A DNA stretch of 64,000 nucleotides from Poseidonibacter ostreae (GTDB taxonomy: Bacteria > Campylobacterota > Campylobacteria > Campylobacterales > Arcobacteraceae): positions 1-64,000 of the forward strand of contig NZ_WFKI01000009.1 in assembly GCF_009208055.1 (NCBI RefSeq), given 5' to 3'. Positions 34,791 through 43,072 of this stretch are shown in pieces. Below the pieces are notes generated by a model, which saw only the letters and a program-made list of their open reading frames with translations, was not told the origin of the DNA and searched no databases. Each line of letters begins with the position of its first letter. Within the stretch, counting starts at the first letter, position 1. The translations under genes were made by a program, and so were the position numbers.

Positions 34791-35460
34791 ATCTTCTCTC
34801 TCTACTGTTAAAATCACTTATAATATCATCTAATTCATTTTCATTAAAATCAGGCCAATATGTACTTGTAAAGAACATTTCAGCATAAGCATTTTGCCAT
34901 AAAAGATAGTTTGAAAGTCTTATCTCTCCACTTGTTCTTATTAAAATATCAACATTTGGCATACCTGCTGTATCTAAGTTTGCTTCAATATTCTCTTCAT
35001 TTACTTCAAGATTTTTTTCATTTACTTTTTTAACAGCTCTTACAATTTCATCTTTTGAACCATAGTTTAGGGCTAAAACTTGAGTTAGTTTTGTTCCATT
35101 TTTTGTTTTCTCTTCTGTCTCTTTAATAGTTTTTTGTAAAGATTTTGAAAATTTTGAAGTATCACCTATTGTTCTTAACTTTATCCCATTTTCTAAATAT
35201 ACTGCTAACTCTTGTTTTAAGTACTTCTCAAGTAATTTCATTAAAAATTCAACTTCTAATTTAGGTCTTTTCCAGTTTTCAGTTGAAAAGGCATATAAAG
35301 TTAAGTATTTAACTCCAATATGTCCGCAATGAGTTGTAATTTTTCTAACAACTTCAGCTCCAACACTATGTCCTGCTGTTCTTTTAAGATTTCTCTCTTT
35401 TGCCCATCTTCCGTTTCCATCCATAATCATGGCTATATGTGCAGGTGCGGTACTATGCAT
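34777..35460 (-). CDS. uppS: Undecaprenyl diphosphate synthase
   Basis: Condenses isopentenyl diphosphates in cis onto farnesyl diphosphate to make the C55 carrier for cell-wall and O-antigen synthesis. The motif AMIMDGNGRWAKERN with the catalytic Asp, TLYAFSTENWKRP, and the C-terminal IRTSGEIRLSNYLLWQNAYAE (broken here for length: IRTSGE, LSNYLLWQ, YAEMFF) are present. At 227 aa it is slightly short. Its ATG overlaps the coaBC end by eight bases. Confidence 0.95.
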   Translation of the reverse strand: MHSTAPAHIAMIMDGNGRWAKERNLKRTAGHSVGAEVVRKITTHCGHIGVKYLTLYAFSTENWKRPKLEVEFLMKLLEKYLKQELAVYLENGIKLRTIGDTSKFSKSLQKTIKETEEKTKNGTKLTQVLALNYGSKDEIVRAVKKVNEKNLEVNEENIEANLDTAGMPNVDILIRTSGEIRLSNYLLWQNAYAEMFFTSTYWPDFNENELDDIISDFNSRERRFGGI

Positions 35461-36724
35461 AATGAGAAAACTCTTTTTCTAAGTTTGTTAAAATATCTAA
35501 AGAAATATCTAGCTTAGAACCCTCAAATTTAAAGGAATTATCTTTTAAGATTAAATCAATTTTATTATCATCTTTTCCAAAACTATTTGCATCATCTAAA
35601 ACATTTAAACAAACAGCATCTAAGCCCTTTTTTTCAAGCATTGATATAGCAGATTTAAGTGCAGTTGATTTATCCATTTCTGCTTTAAACCCTATTGTAA
35701 TTAAATCACTTTTATCTAATGTTTCTAAGATATCAATATTTTGTTTTAACTCTAAATTCCAAATATCACCTATCATCTCTTTTTTCATTTTTCCACTTTG
35801 AGGAAATGATGGAATATAATCACTAACAGCAGCAACCATAAATAAAAATGCACGTTTTTGAATAAGCTCAGGTCTTGAATCATCCATTAATGTAGCTTTT
35901 GTTAAAGTTCCTTTTTTTGCAACTCTAATTGCATCAACTAAAAAGTTTTTCATCTCATCTGAACTTTGAGTTGAAATAATATGAATATCTTTAGGTAAGT
36001 TTTCATATCCACGTGAACTAACTAAGCAAACATCTGCACCTTTAAAATATAAAGCCTTAGCCATTGATGCTGCCATTTTTCCTGATGAGAAATTTGAAAT
36101 ATATCTAACCTCATCAATTTTTTCTAAGGTTCCACCACCACTTAATACAACTTTTCTATTTATCCAATACTCTTGTTTTAAAAGTTCTCTTGCTGTTGCA
36201 TTAAAAATATCTTCTGGTTCTGCCATTGCTCCGTCACCAACATCTTTACAAACTAACTCTTTTGTTTGTGAAGAAAGAATCTCAAAGTTACAAAGCTTAA
36301 GCATTTTTAAACTAGCTTGTGTAATTGGGTTTTTAAGCATCATAGTATTAGCAGCAGGCGCTAAAAGTTTAACTCTTGGATATGCAAGTGCAGTTTGAAG
36401 AAGTAAATTGTCCGCTAAACCATTTGATAGCTTATTAATTGTATTTGCAGAACATGGAGCAAGAACAAAAATATCAGACCATTTTCCTATATCAATATGA
36501 TTATAATCTTGATTTTTATCCCAGTTTTCATTTTTCTCTTCTAGGACTTTACTTTGTGATATTGCTTCAAAAGTTATAGGTGAAATAAATTTTTTCGCAC
36601 CCTCTGTCATTATTACACGTACCTTTGCACCTGCTTTTATATAAAGTCTAATTAATTCTAAACTTTTATAAATTGCAATTGAACCTGTAACACCAACAAG
36701 TATTTTCTTATCTTTTAATAACAT
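35453..36724 (-). CDS. coaBC: Bifunctional phosphopantothenoylcysteine decarboxylase/phosphopantothenate-cysteine ligase
   Basis: Two steps of coenzyme A synthesis. The N-terminal flavin decarboxylase (CoaC, about 1-180) begins KKILVGVTGSIAIYKSLEL and has the histidine in HIDIGKWSD, then LAPCSANTINKLSNG and PAANTMMLKNP. The C-terminal ligase (CoaB, about 185-420) has SGGGTLEKIDEVRYISNFSSG and KMAASMA. The length of 423 aa is usual. It lies 27 bases after glmU and overlaps uppS. Confidence 0.95.
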   Translation of the reverse strand: MLLKDKKILVGVTGSIAIYKSLELIRLYIKAGAKVRVIMTEGAKKFISPITFEAISQSKVLEEKNENWDKNQDYNHIDIGKWSDIFVLAPCSANTINKLSNGLADNLLLQTALAYPRVKLLAPAANTMMLKNPITQASLKMLKLCNFEILSSQTKELVCKDVGDGAMAEPEDIFNATARELLKQEYWINRKVVLSGGGTLEKIDEVRYISNFSSGKMAASMAKALYFKGADVCLVSSRGYENLPKDIHIISTQSSDEMKNFLVDAIRVAKKGTLTKATLMDDSRPELIQKRAFLFMVAAVSDYIPSFPQSGKMKKEMIGDIWNLELKQNIDILETLDKSDLITIGFKAEMDKSTALKSAISMLEKKGLDAVCLNVLDDANSFGKDDNKIDLILKDNSFKFEGSKLDISLDILTNLEKEFSHYA

Positions 36725-36751
36725 ATCATTTATCTTTATTTTAATTTTGTC

Positions 36752-38050
36752 TTATTTCTTTTTTTCACTAAAGTGCTTATCATAATATCCAGTAACAACT
36801 CTTTTCTTTGCACGGCTTGTATATAATTCACCCTCTTTTACATCAGATGTTACTGTACTTCCTGCACCTATCATAGTATTATCTTCAATAGTAACTGGTG
36901 CTATAAACTGTGTATCTGAACCTACAAATACATTTTTACCAATAATTGTTTTGTATTTATTAACACCATCATAATTACAAGTAATTGTTCCACAACCTAT
37001 ATTTGTTCCCTCATTGATTTCACAATCTCCAAGATATGTTAAATGTCCTGCTTTTACACCATTTAATAAGGCTTTTTTAGTCTCAACAAAATTTCCTAAA
37101 TGTGTTTCATTTAACTCGCTACCTGGTCGAACCCTTGCCATTGGTCCAATATCAGAGTCTTTAATTACAGAATCTTCAACTATAGAGTTTGTTTTAATAT
37201 GAGAGTTTATAATCTTTGCATTTCCTAAAAGTGTAACGCCATTTTCTAAAATAGATTCACCTTCAATTTCTACGCCCTCTTCTATATAAATAGTATCAGG
37301 TAATCTCATAATAACACCAGCTTTTAAAAATTCATTTTTAATTCTATTTTGGTGAATTACTTCAGAATCTGCTAATTCTACTTTTGAATTAACACCTTTA
37401 AAGTTTTCTTCATTTACTGCAAGTGGTTTTAAAATTTTACCTTGAGTAATTGCTAATTCGATTAAGTCTGTAATATAGTATTCTGCTTGTGCATTATCAT
37501 TTGAAAGTTTTGGTAAGTTCTCAAGTAAGAACTTTGTATTAAACTGATAAATTCCTGCATTTGCAGTAGTAACTGCTAACTCAGATTCATTTGCATCTTT
37601 TTGTTCAACAATTTTTTTAACAGCTCCATTTTCAACAATAACTCTACCATAACCATCTGCACTTTCAAGTTCTAATACAGACATTACAATAGTTGCATCA
37701 ATATCAAACTTTTTAAGTTCTTGCGCTTGAATTAAAGGCATATCTCCATTTAAAACTAATACTTCTTCGTACTTTGGAGTTATTCCCATAACAGCTCCAC
37801 CAGTACCTGGATAGTTTGCATGGTCTTGAATCACATAGTTTATATTTGAGAAATATTTTTCCATCTCTTTTTGAACACGTGCTGCTTGATGAAATAAAAC
37901 AACTGTAATATCATCACTTAATTTTAAAGCTTCTTTAATTGAATAATACAACATTTCTTTACCAGAGATTTTATGTAAAACCTTTGGCGTTGTTGATTTC
38001 ATTCGTGTGCCTGCACCTGCTGCTAATATGATTATAGACTTGTTATTCAA
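36752..38050 (-). CDS. glmU: Bifunctional UDP-N-acetylglucosamine pyrophosphorylase/glucosamine-1-phosphate acetyltransferase
   Basis: Acetylates glucosamine-1-phosphate and couples it to UTP, giving UDP-GlcNAc for peptidoglycan and LPS. The N-terminal domain starts ILAAGAGTRMKSTTPKVLHK; the C-terminal half is a left-handed beta helix of hexapeptide repeats (VRPGSEL, IGCGTITCNYDG). At 432 aa it matches the shorter Campylobacterota form. The start is TTG at 38050, with AAGGA six bases before it. It begins three bases after the ankyrin gene ends. Confidence 0.96.
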   Translation of the reverse strand: MNNKSIIILAAGAGTRMKSTTPKVLHKISGKEMLYYSIKEALKLSDDITVVLFHQAARVQKEMEKYFSNINYVIQDHANYPGTGGAVMGITPKYEEVLVLNGDMPLIQAQELKKFDIDATIVMSVLELESADGYGRVIVENGAVKKIVEQKDANESELAVTTANAGIYQFNTKFLLENLPKLSNDNAQAEYYITDLIELAITQGKILKPLAVNEENFKGVNSKVELADSEVIHQNRIKNEFLKAGVIMRLPDTIYIEEGVEIEGESILENGVTLLGNAKIINSHIKTNSIVEDSVIKDSDIGPMARVRPGSELNETHLGNFVETKKALLNGVKAGHLTYLGDCEINEGTNIGCGTITCNYDGVNKYKTIIGKNVFVGSDTQFIAPVTIEDNTMIGAGSTVTSDVKEGELYTSRAKKRVVTGYYDKHFSEKKK

Positions 38051-38053
38051 TTT

Positions 38054-40003
38054 TTATCCTTCTAATGCTTCATTGATTTCTTGTTTCGTATTTTCTACTA
38101 CTTCTTCTAATGCTTTTTGCATTTTATCATCAATAATATTATTTATTAATAATTTATCAAGATTTTTTTCTTTTTCTTTTAAAAACATTGCAACTTTCTT
38201 GCTTTTCTTGTTTTTATTGTACATTAGTACACCAGATTTAATAAGTGTTACTGCTAAATCAACATGGTTAAATAGTGCTGCATAATTTAAAAGTGTGAAA
38301 CCTGATTTATCTACTTGATTAATATCTGCACCAGCTGCTATTAACCATCTTGCAATTTTATTATTGCCATTCCATTGTGTATGATGAAGAGCTGTTCTTC
38401 CTTGTTTATCTCTTAGAGTTAAATCTGCTTTTTTTGTAAGAAGTTTTTCTACTACTGCTAAGTCATCAGCAATTACTGTTTTATGAAAGACTGTATAACC
38501 ACTTTTATCTTGAATATCTACATTTACTCTAAACTTTAATAAAAATACTAAACGCTCTAAAAAAAGTTCTCTCTCTTTAGCATCCTCAAGTTTTAGTCCA
38601 TGGTCTACTAAAGTTGATAAAGGAGTATTTCCCTCATTATCAACCACATTAGGATTTATACCATAATTAAAAAGTTGTCTTAATGTGTCAAAATCGTTAT
38701 AGATAATTACATCAAATAAAATATTTCTTCCATCTGATCTTTTTTTATCTAAATTTGGTCTGTAATTTAGCATCTTTTTAAATAATGCAAAATAATCCTC
38801 TTCTTCGTAAATATTTGGATACTTTTCAAAGTTTTCTTCTTTAAATCCTTTTTGAATTAACATAATTTCTACTAAATCATCAATAATAGTTTTCTCATCT
38901 GCATCCATTAATTCAATATCTGCACCATTTTTAACTAAGAAATGAATCATTTTATAGTTTGAATTGCCTTTCATTATTTCATTTAATAATAATGTCTTAC
39001 CATTTATATTTTTTACATTAACATCAGCACCACAATCAATTAAAAAAGATATATGTTCATAATTTTTCTTTTCAACTTCTTTACTTAATGTTGTAAGTCC
39101 ATATTCATCCATTTTATTTATATCAAGGCCATTTTCAATTAAAATACGAGCTAATTCTAGATATTTTGTCTCTTTTGTAATTAGAGAATAATTACCCTCA
39201 AGTTGTGACAATTGTTTAGGAGTTTGAAGTTGTAAGGAAATAATATATAAAAGTTCATCTAAGATATTTTCACCATTTATATCTATTTGATTAATATTTA
39301 TTTTTTTCTTAATCATTAGCTTTAAGATATCAATATTTTTTGTACCCAATAACATAGTATTAAATAATACATTTCGTCCATGATTATCCAAACTATTTAA
39401 GTTCATTCCAAAACTTATTAATATTTCTGCAATTTTTGTATTCTCTTTTAAAACTGCATTAAAAAGTGGTGTTTCATTGTTTTCATCAGTAATATCTATA
39501 TCTTTTATATGATTTACTAACTCTCTTATAATGTCTACATTTCCACCCTCAACTGCATCAAATAATACAGTTCTACCATAACTATCCAAATCATCATAAT
39601 TAGGATGAAAAGACATTAGTATTTGAAAAATTTTATAATTTCCCTCTAAGGCAACATCTTGAAGAATTGTCCTATTACTTGAGTTTTTATGATTGATATC
39701 AAAACCATTTTCTAGTAAAAACCTAATCATTACACCATCAGTACGATTTATAGCATCGTCTAAAACTGTTCGCCCGTATTTATCTTCTACACTTAAATTA
39801 ATACCATTTTTTATTAAAATTTTTATTGCTTCAAATTTTTTCTTTGCACATAGAGAAAAAAGAATCGTTCTTCCATTCTCATCTATTGTATTAATTTCTC
39901 TTCCATTATCAATATCTTTTTGGATTCTTTGTATATTAATATCATCACTAAATAGCTCTTTTTGAAAAGATTCTTTGGTGCTATTTTTGAATAACTTGAA
40001 CAT
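38054..40003 (-). CDS. Long ankyrin-repeat protein
   Basis: 649 residues made almost entirely of about 15 ankyrin repeats of 33 residues (for example DENGRTILFSLCAKKKFEA, DKQGRTALHHTQWNGNNKI), with two longer loops at about 240-290 and 385-430. There is no signal peptide or membrane helix, so it is probably cytoplasmic. The last 50 residues form a charged helical tail (KKVAMFLKEKEKNLDKL). It is the first gene of a tightly packed run (glmU starts three bases after it ends) and has an AGGAG ribosome site. Ankyrin arrays bind proteins; the partner is unknown, and I can name no specific function. Confidence 0.88.
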   Translation of the reverse strand: MFKLFKNSTKESFQKELFSDDINIQRIQKDIDNGREINTIDENGRTILFSLCAKKKFEAIKILIKNGINLSVEDKYGRTVLDDAINRTDGVMIRFLLENGFDINHKNSSNRTILQDVALEGNYKIFQILMSFHPNYDDLDSYGRTVLFDAVEGGNVDIIRELVNHIKDIDITDENNETPLFNAVLKENTKIAEILISFGMNLNSLDNHGRNVLFNTMLLGTKNIDILKLMIKKKININQIDINGENILDELLYIISLQLQTPKQLSQLEGNYSLITKETKYLELARILIENGLDINKMDEYGLTTLSKEVEKKNYEHISFLIDCGADVNVKNINGKTLLLNEIMKGNSNYKMIHFLVKNGADIELMDADEKTIIDDLVEIMLIQKGFKEENFEKYPNIYEEEDYFALFKKMLNYRPNLDKKRSDGRNILFDVIIYNDFDTLRQLFNYGINPNVVDNEGNTPLSTLVDHGLKLEDAKERELFLERLVFLLKFRVNVDIQDKSGYTVFHKTVIADDLAVVEKLLTKKADLTLRDKQGRTALHHTQWNGNNKIARWLIAAGADINQVDKSGFTLLNYAALFNHVDLAVTLIKSGVLMYNKNKKSKKVAMFLKEKEKNLDKLLINNIIDDKMQKALEEVVENTKQEINEALEG

Positions 40004-40084
40004 AAAAAAACTCCTTTCTTAAGATATTGCTTTGTAATATTAGTAATATTTTAACTAATTTTCTATTAAAATATTTTATCAAGA

Positions 40085-41707
40085 CTAATCACGTCTTCTT
40101 CTTCGTGGTTTAAATTCACTTCTTGCACGTCTAGGTCTTAACTCTTTTTCATTTCTTGTTGATGAAGTTTTTTCATCTCTTCTTGGTCTTCTTTCCTCAT
40201 TTGTTTTTCTTTTAAAGTCATTTCTTCTTGGAGTATCAATTTGAATGATTTTTCCTTTTAACGAGTTTTCTATAAATGAGTTGAAAGTGTTTCTTAAAAT
40301 ATAAGCTTTATCATGGTCTGGGAATATTTCAGGTAGTTTATACGAAAGCCATAAATATAAAGATATTTTTTTTACCTCATCTTCAACAAGTAATAAATCT
40401 TTTTGAGTTATCGCTTTTTTCGGCAAGGTAATAGATGGTTTATAGTTACAAACTTTTTGTTTTACAACAGCTGCTATATAAGCTTCATAAGCTTGCAGGA
40501 TAATAGGTGACCTTGTTGTGATTGGAGCTTGTGCTAATAAATACTTATCTTCAAGCTTCATAGAAAATCTTGTATCAACTATTTTTGAAGCTGTTATCAT
40601 AGATGAAATATTTGCAGCTATAAAGGGTCCTGAAAATGACATATTTTCAGCAAAGAACTTTAATATTTTTGTTAAAGATGTAGTTTTAATATGTGAAGAT
40701 AAAGATTCTAATTGTTGAGCATTTATCTTAACTCTAAAAGGTGGTTTTATAGTTTTAATTGGCTGTTTATATTCTTGGCTTATATGCTTTAAAATATCTC
40801 GCCTAGTTGCGCCTAAAAACCCAGCTTCAAAATGTCCATATCTTCCTGCACGACCTGCTATTTGAACTATTTCATTTACTGTAATTTTTCTTCTTGATAC
40901 TCCATCAAATTTTGTATCAGTTGTAAAAAGAATAGTTTTTATAGGAAGATTTAAACCCATTGCAATTGCATCAGTTGCTATTAGAATTTGGCTTTTATTT
41001 TCTCTAAATTTTCTTGCTTCATCTCGTCTTACTTCAGGTGAAAGGTTTCCATATATTACAGACACTGTATAGTTTTTCTTAAGTCTATGTCTAAGTTTTA
41101 AAACATCTGCCCTTGAAAAAGCAATCAACGCAGTTCCATCTTCTAGATTATCTAAAGATGTATATTTTTCATTTACCTTTAGTTCTGTTTTTCTTTTATG
41201 TCTTACAACTTCAAGCTCTTCGCCTAAATAAGTAGCGATTTTTTTAATAGCTTCAAGTGCATTTACACTTCCTGTCATTATTACTTTTTTAGCAGGACAA
41301 CCAATAATTGCATTAACCCAAGCCCAACCTCTATCTATATCATCAAGCATTTGAACTTCATCAATAACTGCCACATCAACATCTAAGTCATAATCAATCA
41401 TCTCAATAGTTGAACATACATGAGCAGCATCTTCATTTAACATCTGTTCTTCACCAGTGATTAATGAAGCTTCAATACCATCTTTTTTTAAGCCCTCATA
41501 ACCCTCAAGTGCTAATAATCGTAAAGGTGCTAAATAAAGTCCTGAATTTGCTTGCTTTAATTTTTCCATTGCATTATATGTTTTACCTGAGTTTGTAGGA
41601 CCCACGTAAAATTCTAGTTTTCTATTTAAGCTTCGTGCTAGAGGATATAATTCTTTTAAATCACAGTTTAATAAAGTGTGTAGTTGTTCTTGCCAATTTT
41701 CTTTCAT
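40085..41707 (-). CDS. Suv3-like SF2 RNA helicase with an arginine-rich tail
   Basis: ATP-dependent helicase. Motif I is YVGPTNSGKTYNA, motif II is VIDEVQMLDD, motif III TGSVNA, and motif VI VQIAGRAGRYG; these match the Suv3 group (mitochondrial RNA degradosome helicase and bacterial relatives) better than DEAD-box RNA helicases. The C-terminal 55 residues are very basic and repetitive (RRDEK, RPRRAR, KPRRRRRD), probably RNA-binding. The 540-aa protein starts at ATG 41707, only six bases after a TATAAT on its strand, so the mRNA is predicted to be leaderless. RNA turnover is the likely role (inference from the family). Confidence 0.85.
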   Translation of the reverse strand: MKENWQEQLHTLLNCDLKELYPLARSLNRKLEFYVGPTNSGKTYNAMEKLKQANSGLYLAPLRLLALEGYEGLKKDGIEASLITGEEQMLNEDAAHVCSTIEMIDYDLDVDVAVIDEVQMLDDIDRGWAWVNAIIGCPAKKVIMTGSVNALEAIKKIATYLGEELEVVRHKRKTELKVNEKYTSLDNLEDGTALIAFSRADVLKLRHRLKKNYTVSVIYGNLSPEVRRDEARKFRENKSQILIATDAIAMGLNLPIKTILFTTDTKFDGVSRRKITVNEIVQIAGRAGRYGHFEAGFLGATRRDILKHISQEYKQPIKTIKPPFRVKINAQQLESLSSHIKTTSLTKILKFFAENMSFSGPFIAANISSMITASKIVDTRFSMKLEDKYLLAQAPITTRSPIILQAYEAYIAAVVKQKVCNYKPSITLPKKAITQKDLLLVEDEVKKISLYLWLSYKLPEIFPDHDKAYILRNTFNSFIENSLKGKIIQIDTPRRNDFKRKTNEERRPRRDEKTSSTRNEKELRPRRARSEFKPRRRRRD

Positions 41708-41713
41708 GTGCGT

Positions 41714-41735
41714 ATTATAATCAATTGAATATAAT
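41714..41735. promoter_or_regulatory. Back-to-back -10 boxes for the helicase and trmA
   Basis: TATAAT on the minus strand at 41714-41719 and on the plus strand at 41730-41735, separated by ten bases. The minus box lies six bases before the helicase ATG; the plus box lies 27 bases before the trmA ATG. The two core promoters overlap and should interfere with each other. Confidence 0.6.
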
Positions 41736-41762
41736 ATCGCATTAAATAGCTAAGGATAGTTG

Positions 41763-42893
41763 ATGAATTGTGAATATTTTGGCAAATGTGGCTCATGTAC
41801 AATACATGATATTGGATATGAGGGACAATTGGATTTAAAAATACAAAGAGAAAAAGAGCGTTTTTCAAACTTTACAGACTTAGAAAATGTCGATTTTGAT
41901 ATTGTAAGAGGTGATGAACAAAACTTCAGGAATAGAGCTGAGTTTAAAATATGGAAAAACTTTGATGAAAATGATAATCCAACACTTTCTTATGCAATGA
42001 CAAGTATTGATAAAACTGTATTAGAAATATCATCTTGTCAAATAGTAAGCCTTGATATATCAAACTTAATGCCAAAACTTTTAGAAGAGATACAAAAAAA
42101 TAAAACACTTTCATTTAAACTATTTGCAATTGAGTTTTTAAACTCAACAACAGGGGATATGTTAGTAACTTTAATCTATCATAGAAAACTAGATGAGGAT
42201 TGGAATGAACTTGCAAAAGAATTATCAAATAAGTTTAATATCAAAATAATCGGTCGCTCAAGAAAACAAAAAGTAATTCTAGAAAATGATTACATAGATG
42301 AAAAACTAAATATCAATAATACAAACTATAACTTCAGATATATAGAGGGTGGTTTTACACAACCAAATACAAAAGTAAATATAGGAATGATTGAATGGGT
42401 TTTAAATAATATCAAAGACTCAAGTAAAGATCTTTGTGAACTTTACTGTGGTGGTGGAAACTTTACTATTCCACTTTCAAGTAAGTTTAGAAAAGTTCTA
42501 GCAACTGAAATATCAAAAACATCAATCAAATCAGCAAAAACAAACTGTGAGTTAAATAACAATAATAAAATAGAGTTTATTAGAATGAGCGCAGAAGAGT
42601 TTGTAGAAGCCCTAGAAGAAAAAAGAGTATTCTCAAGACTTAAAGATGTAGATTTAAAAGCTTATGATTTTGACTCTATTTTTGTTGACCCTCCAAGAGC
42701 TGGACTTGATGATACAACAAGAGCCTTAGTTAAAAACTTTGAGCAAATCATATATGTATCATGTAATCCTGAAACATTACATAGAGATTTAGAAGAGTTA
42801 ACAAAAACACATACTATTGAAAACTTCGCCCTTTTTGATCAGTTTTCATATACACATCATATTGAATCAGGAGTGATTTTAAAAAAGAAATAA
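41763..42893 (+). CDS. trmA: tRNA (uracil-5-)-methyltransferase
   Basis: SAM-dependent methylation of uracil 54 in tRNA (TrmA/RumA family). The catalytic Cys is in IIYVSCNPETLHRD, the SAM-binding region reads CELYCGGGNFTIPL, and FVDPPRAGLDD completes the signature. Near the N-terminus CEYFGKCGSC may hold a cluster or zinc. A TTG at 41760 precedes the ATG at 41763; AAGGA lies six bases before the ATG, so I use 41763 (376 aa). The tRNA rather than the rRNA enzyme is favoured by size but is not certain. Confidence 0.88.
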   Translation: MNCEYFGKCGSCTIHDIGYEGQLDLKIQREKERFSNFTDLENVDFDIVRGDEQNFRNRAEFKIWKNFDENDNPTLSYAMTSIDKTVLEISSCQIVSLDISNLMPKLLEEIQKNKTLSFKLFAIEFLNSTTGDMLVTLIYHRKLDEDWNELAKELSNKFNIKIIGRSRKQKVILENDYIDEKLNINNTNYNFRYIEGGFTQPNTKVNIGMIEWVLNNIKDSSKDLCELYCGGGNFTIPLSSKFRKVLATEISKTSIKSAKTNCELNNNNKIEFIRMSAEEFVEALEEKRVFSRLKDVDLKAYDFDSIFVDPPRAGLDDTTRALVKNFEQIIYVSCNPETLHRDLEELTKTHTIENFALFDQFSYTHHIESGVILKKK

Positions 42894-42920
42894 AAACATA
42901 ATTATTTTTTAATCTAACTT

Positions 42921-42946
42921 TAAGAATTGGTACGTCATAATTCTTA
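42921..42946. repeat. Inverted repeat between trmA and the flagellin gene
   Basis: Exact 8-base arms TAAGAATT/AATTCTTA around ten bases that contain ACGTCATAA in part. It may end the trmA message or act as an operator for the flagellin promoter. A second ACGTCATAA lies at 43048-43056. Confidence 0.35.
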
Positions 42947-43028
42947 TTACAAATGTAGGTATCAATTGATTCCGAAGAAGAAAGACTTATTTTTCTTCTA
43001 TGCTTGGTAACACAAGAAGGTTGTTAAG

Positions 43029-43044
43029 TGTGATTTTTATCACA
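43029..43044. promoter_or_regulatory. Perfect CRP-type palindrome before the flagellin start
   Basis: TGTGA-N6-TCACA, with all ten half-site bases matching the CRP/FNR-superfamily consensus used by CRP. It ends 28 bases before the flagellin ATG at 43073 and is followed at 43046 by TGACGTCA, another small palindrome. Position suggests a site near or past the transcription start, so repression, or an mRNA hairpin, is more likely than class I activation. Confidence 0.5.
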
Positions 43045-43072
43045 ATGACGTCATAAATAAAAAGGATTTATT

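Noticed and set aside
42894..43072. Sigma54 or sigma28 promoter for flagellin
   Set aside because: None of the GG dinucleotides is followed by GC at ten bases, and no CGAT-type -10 with an upstream TAAA at suitable distance is visible.
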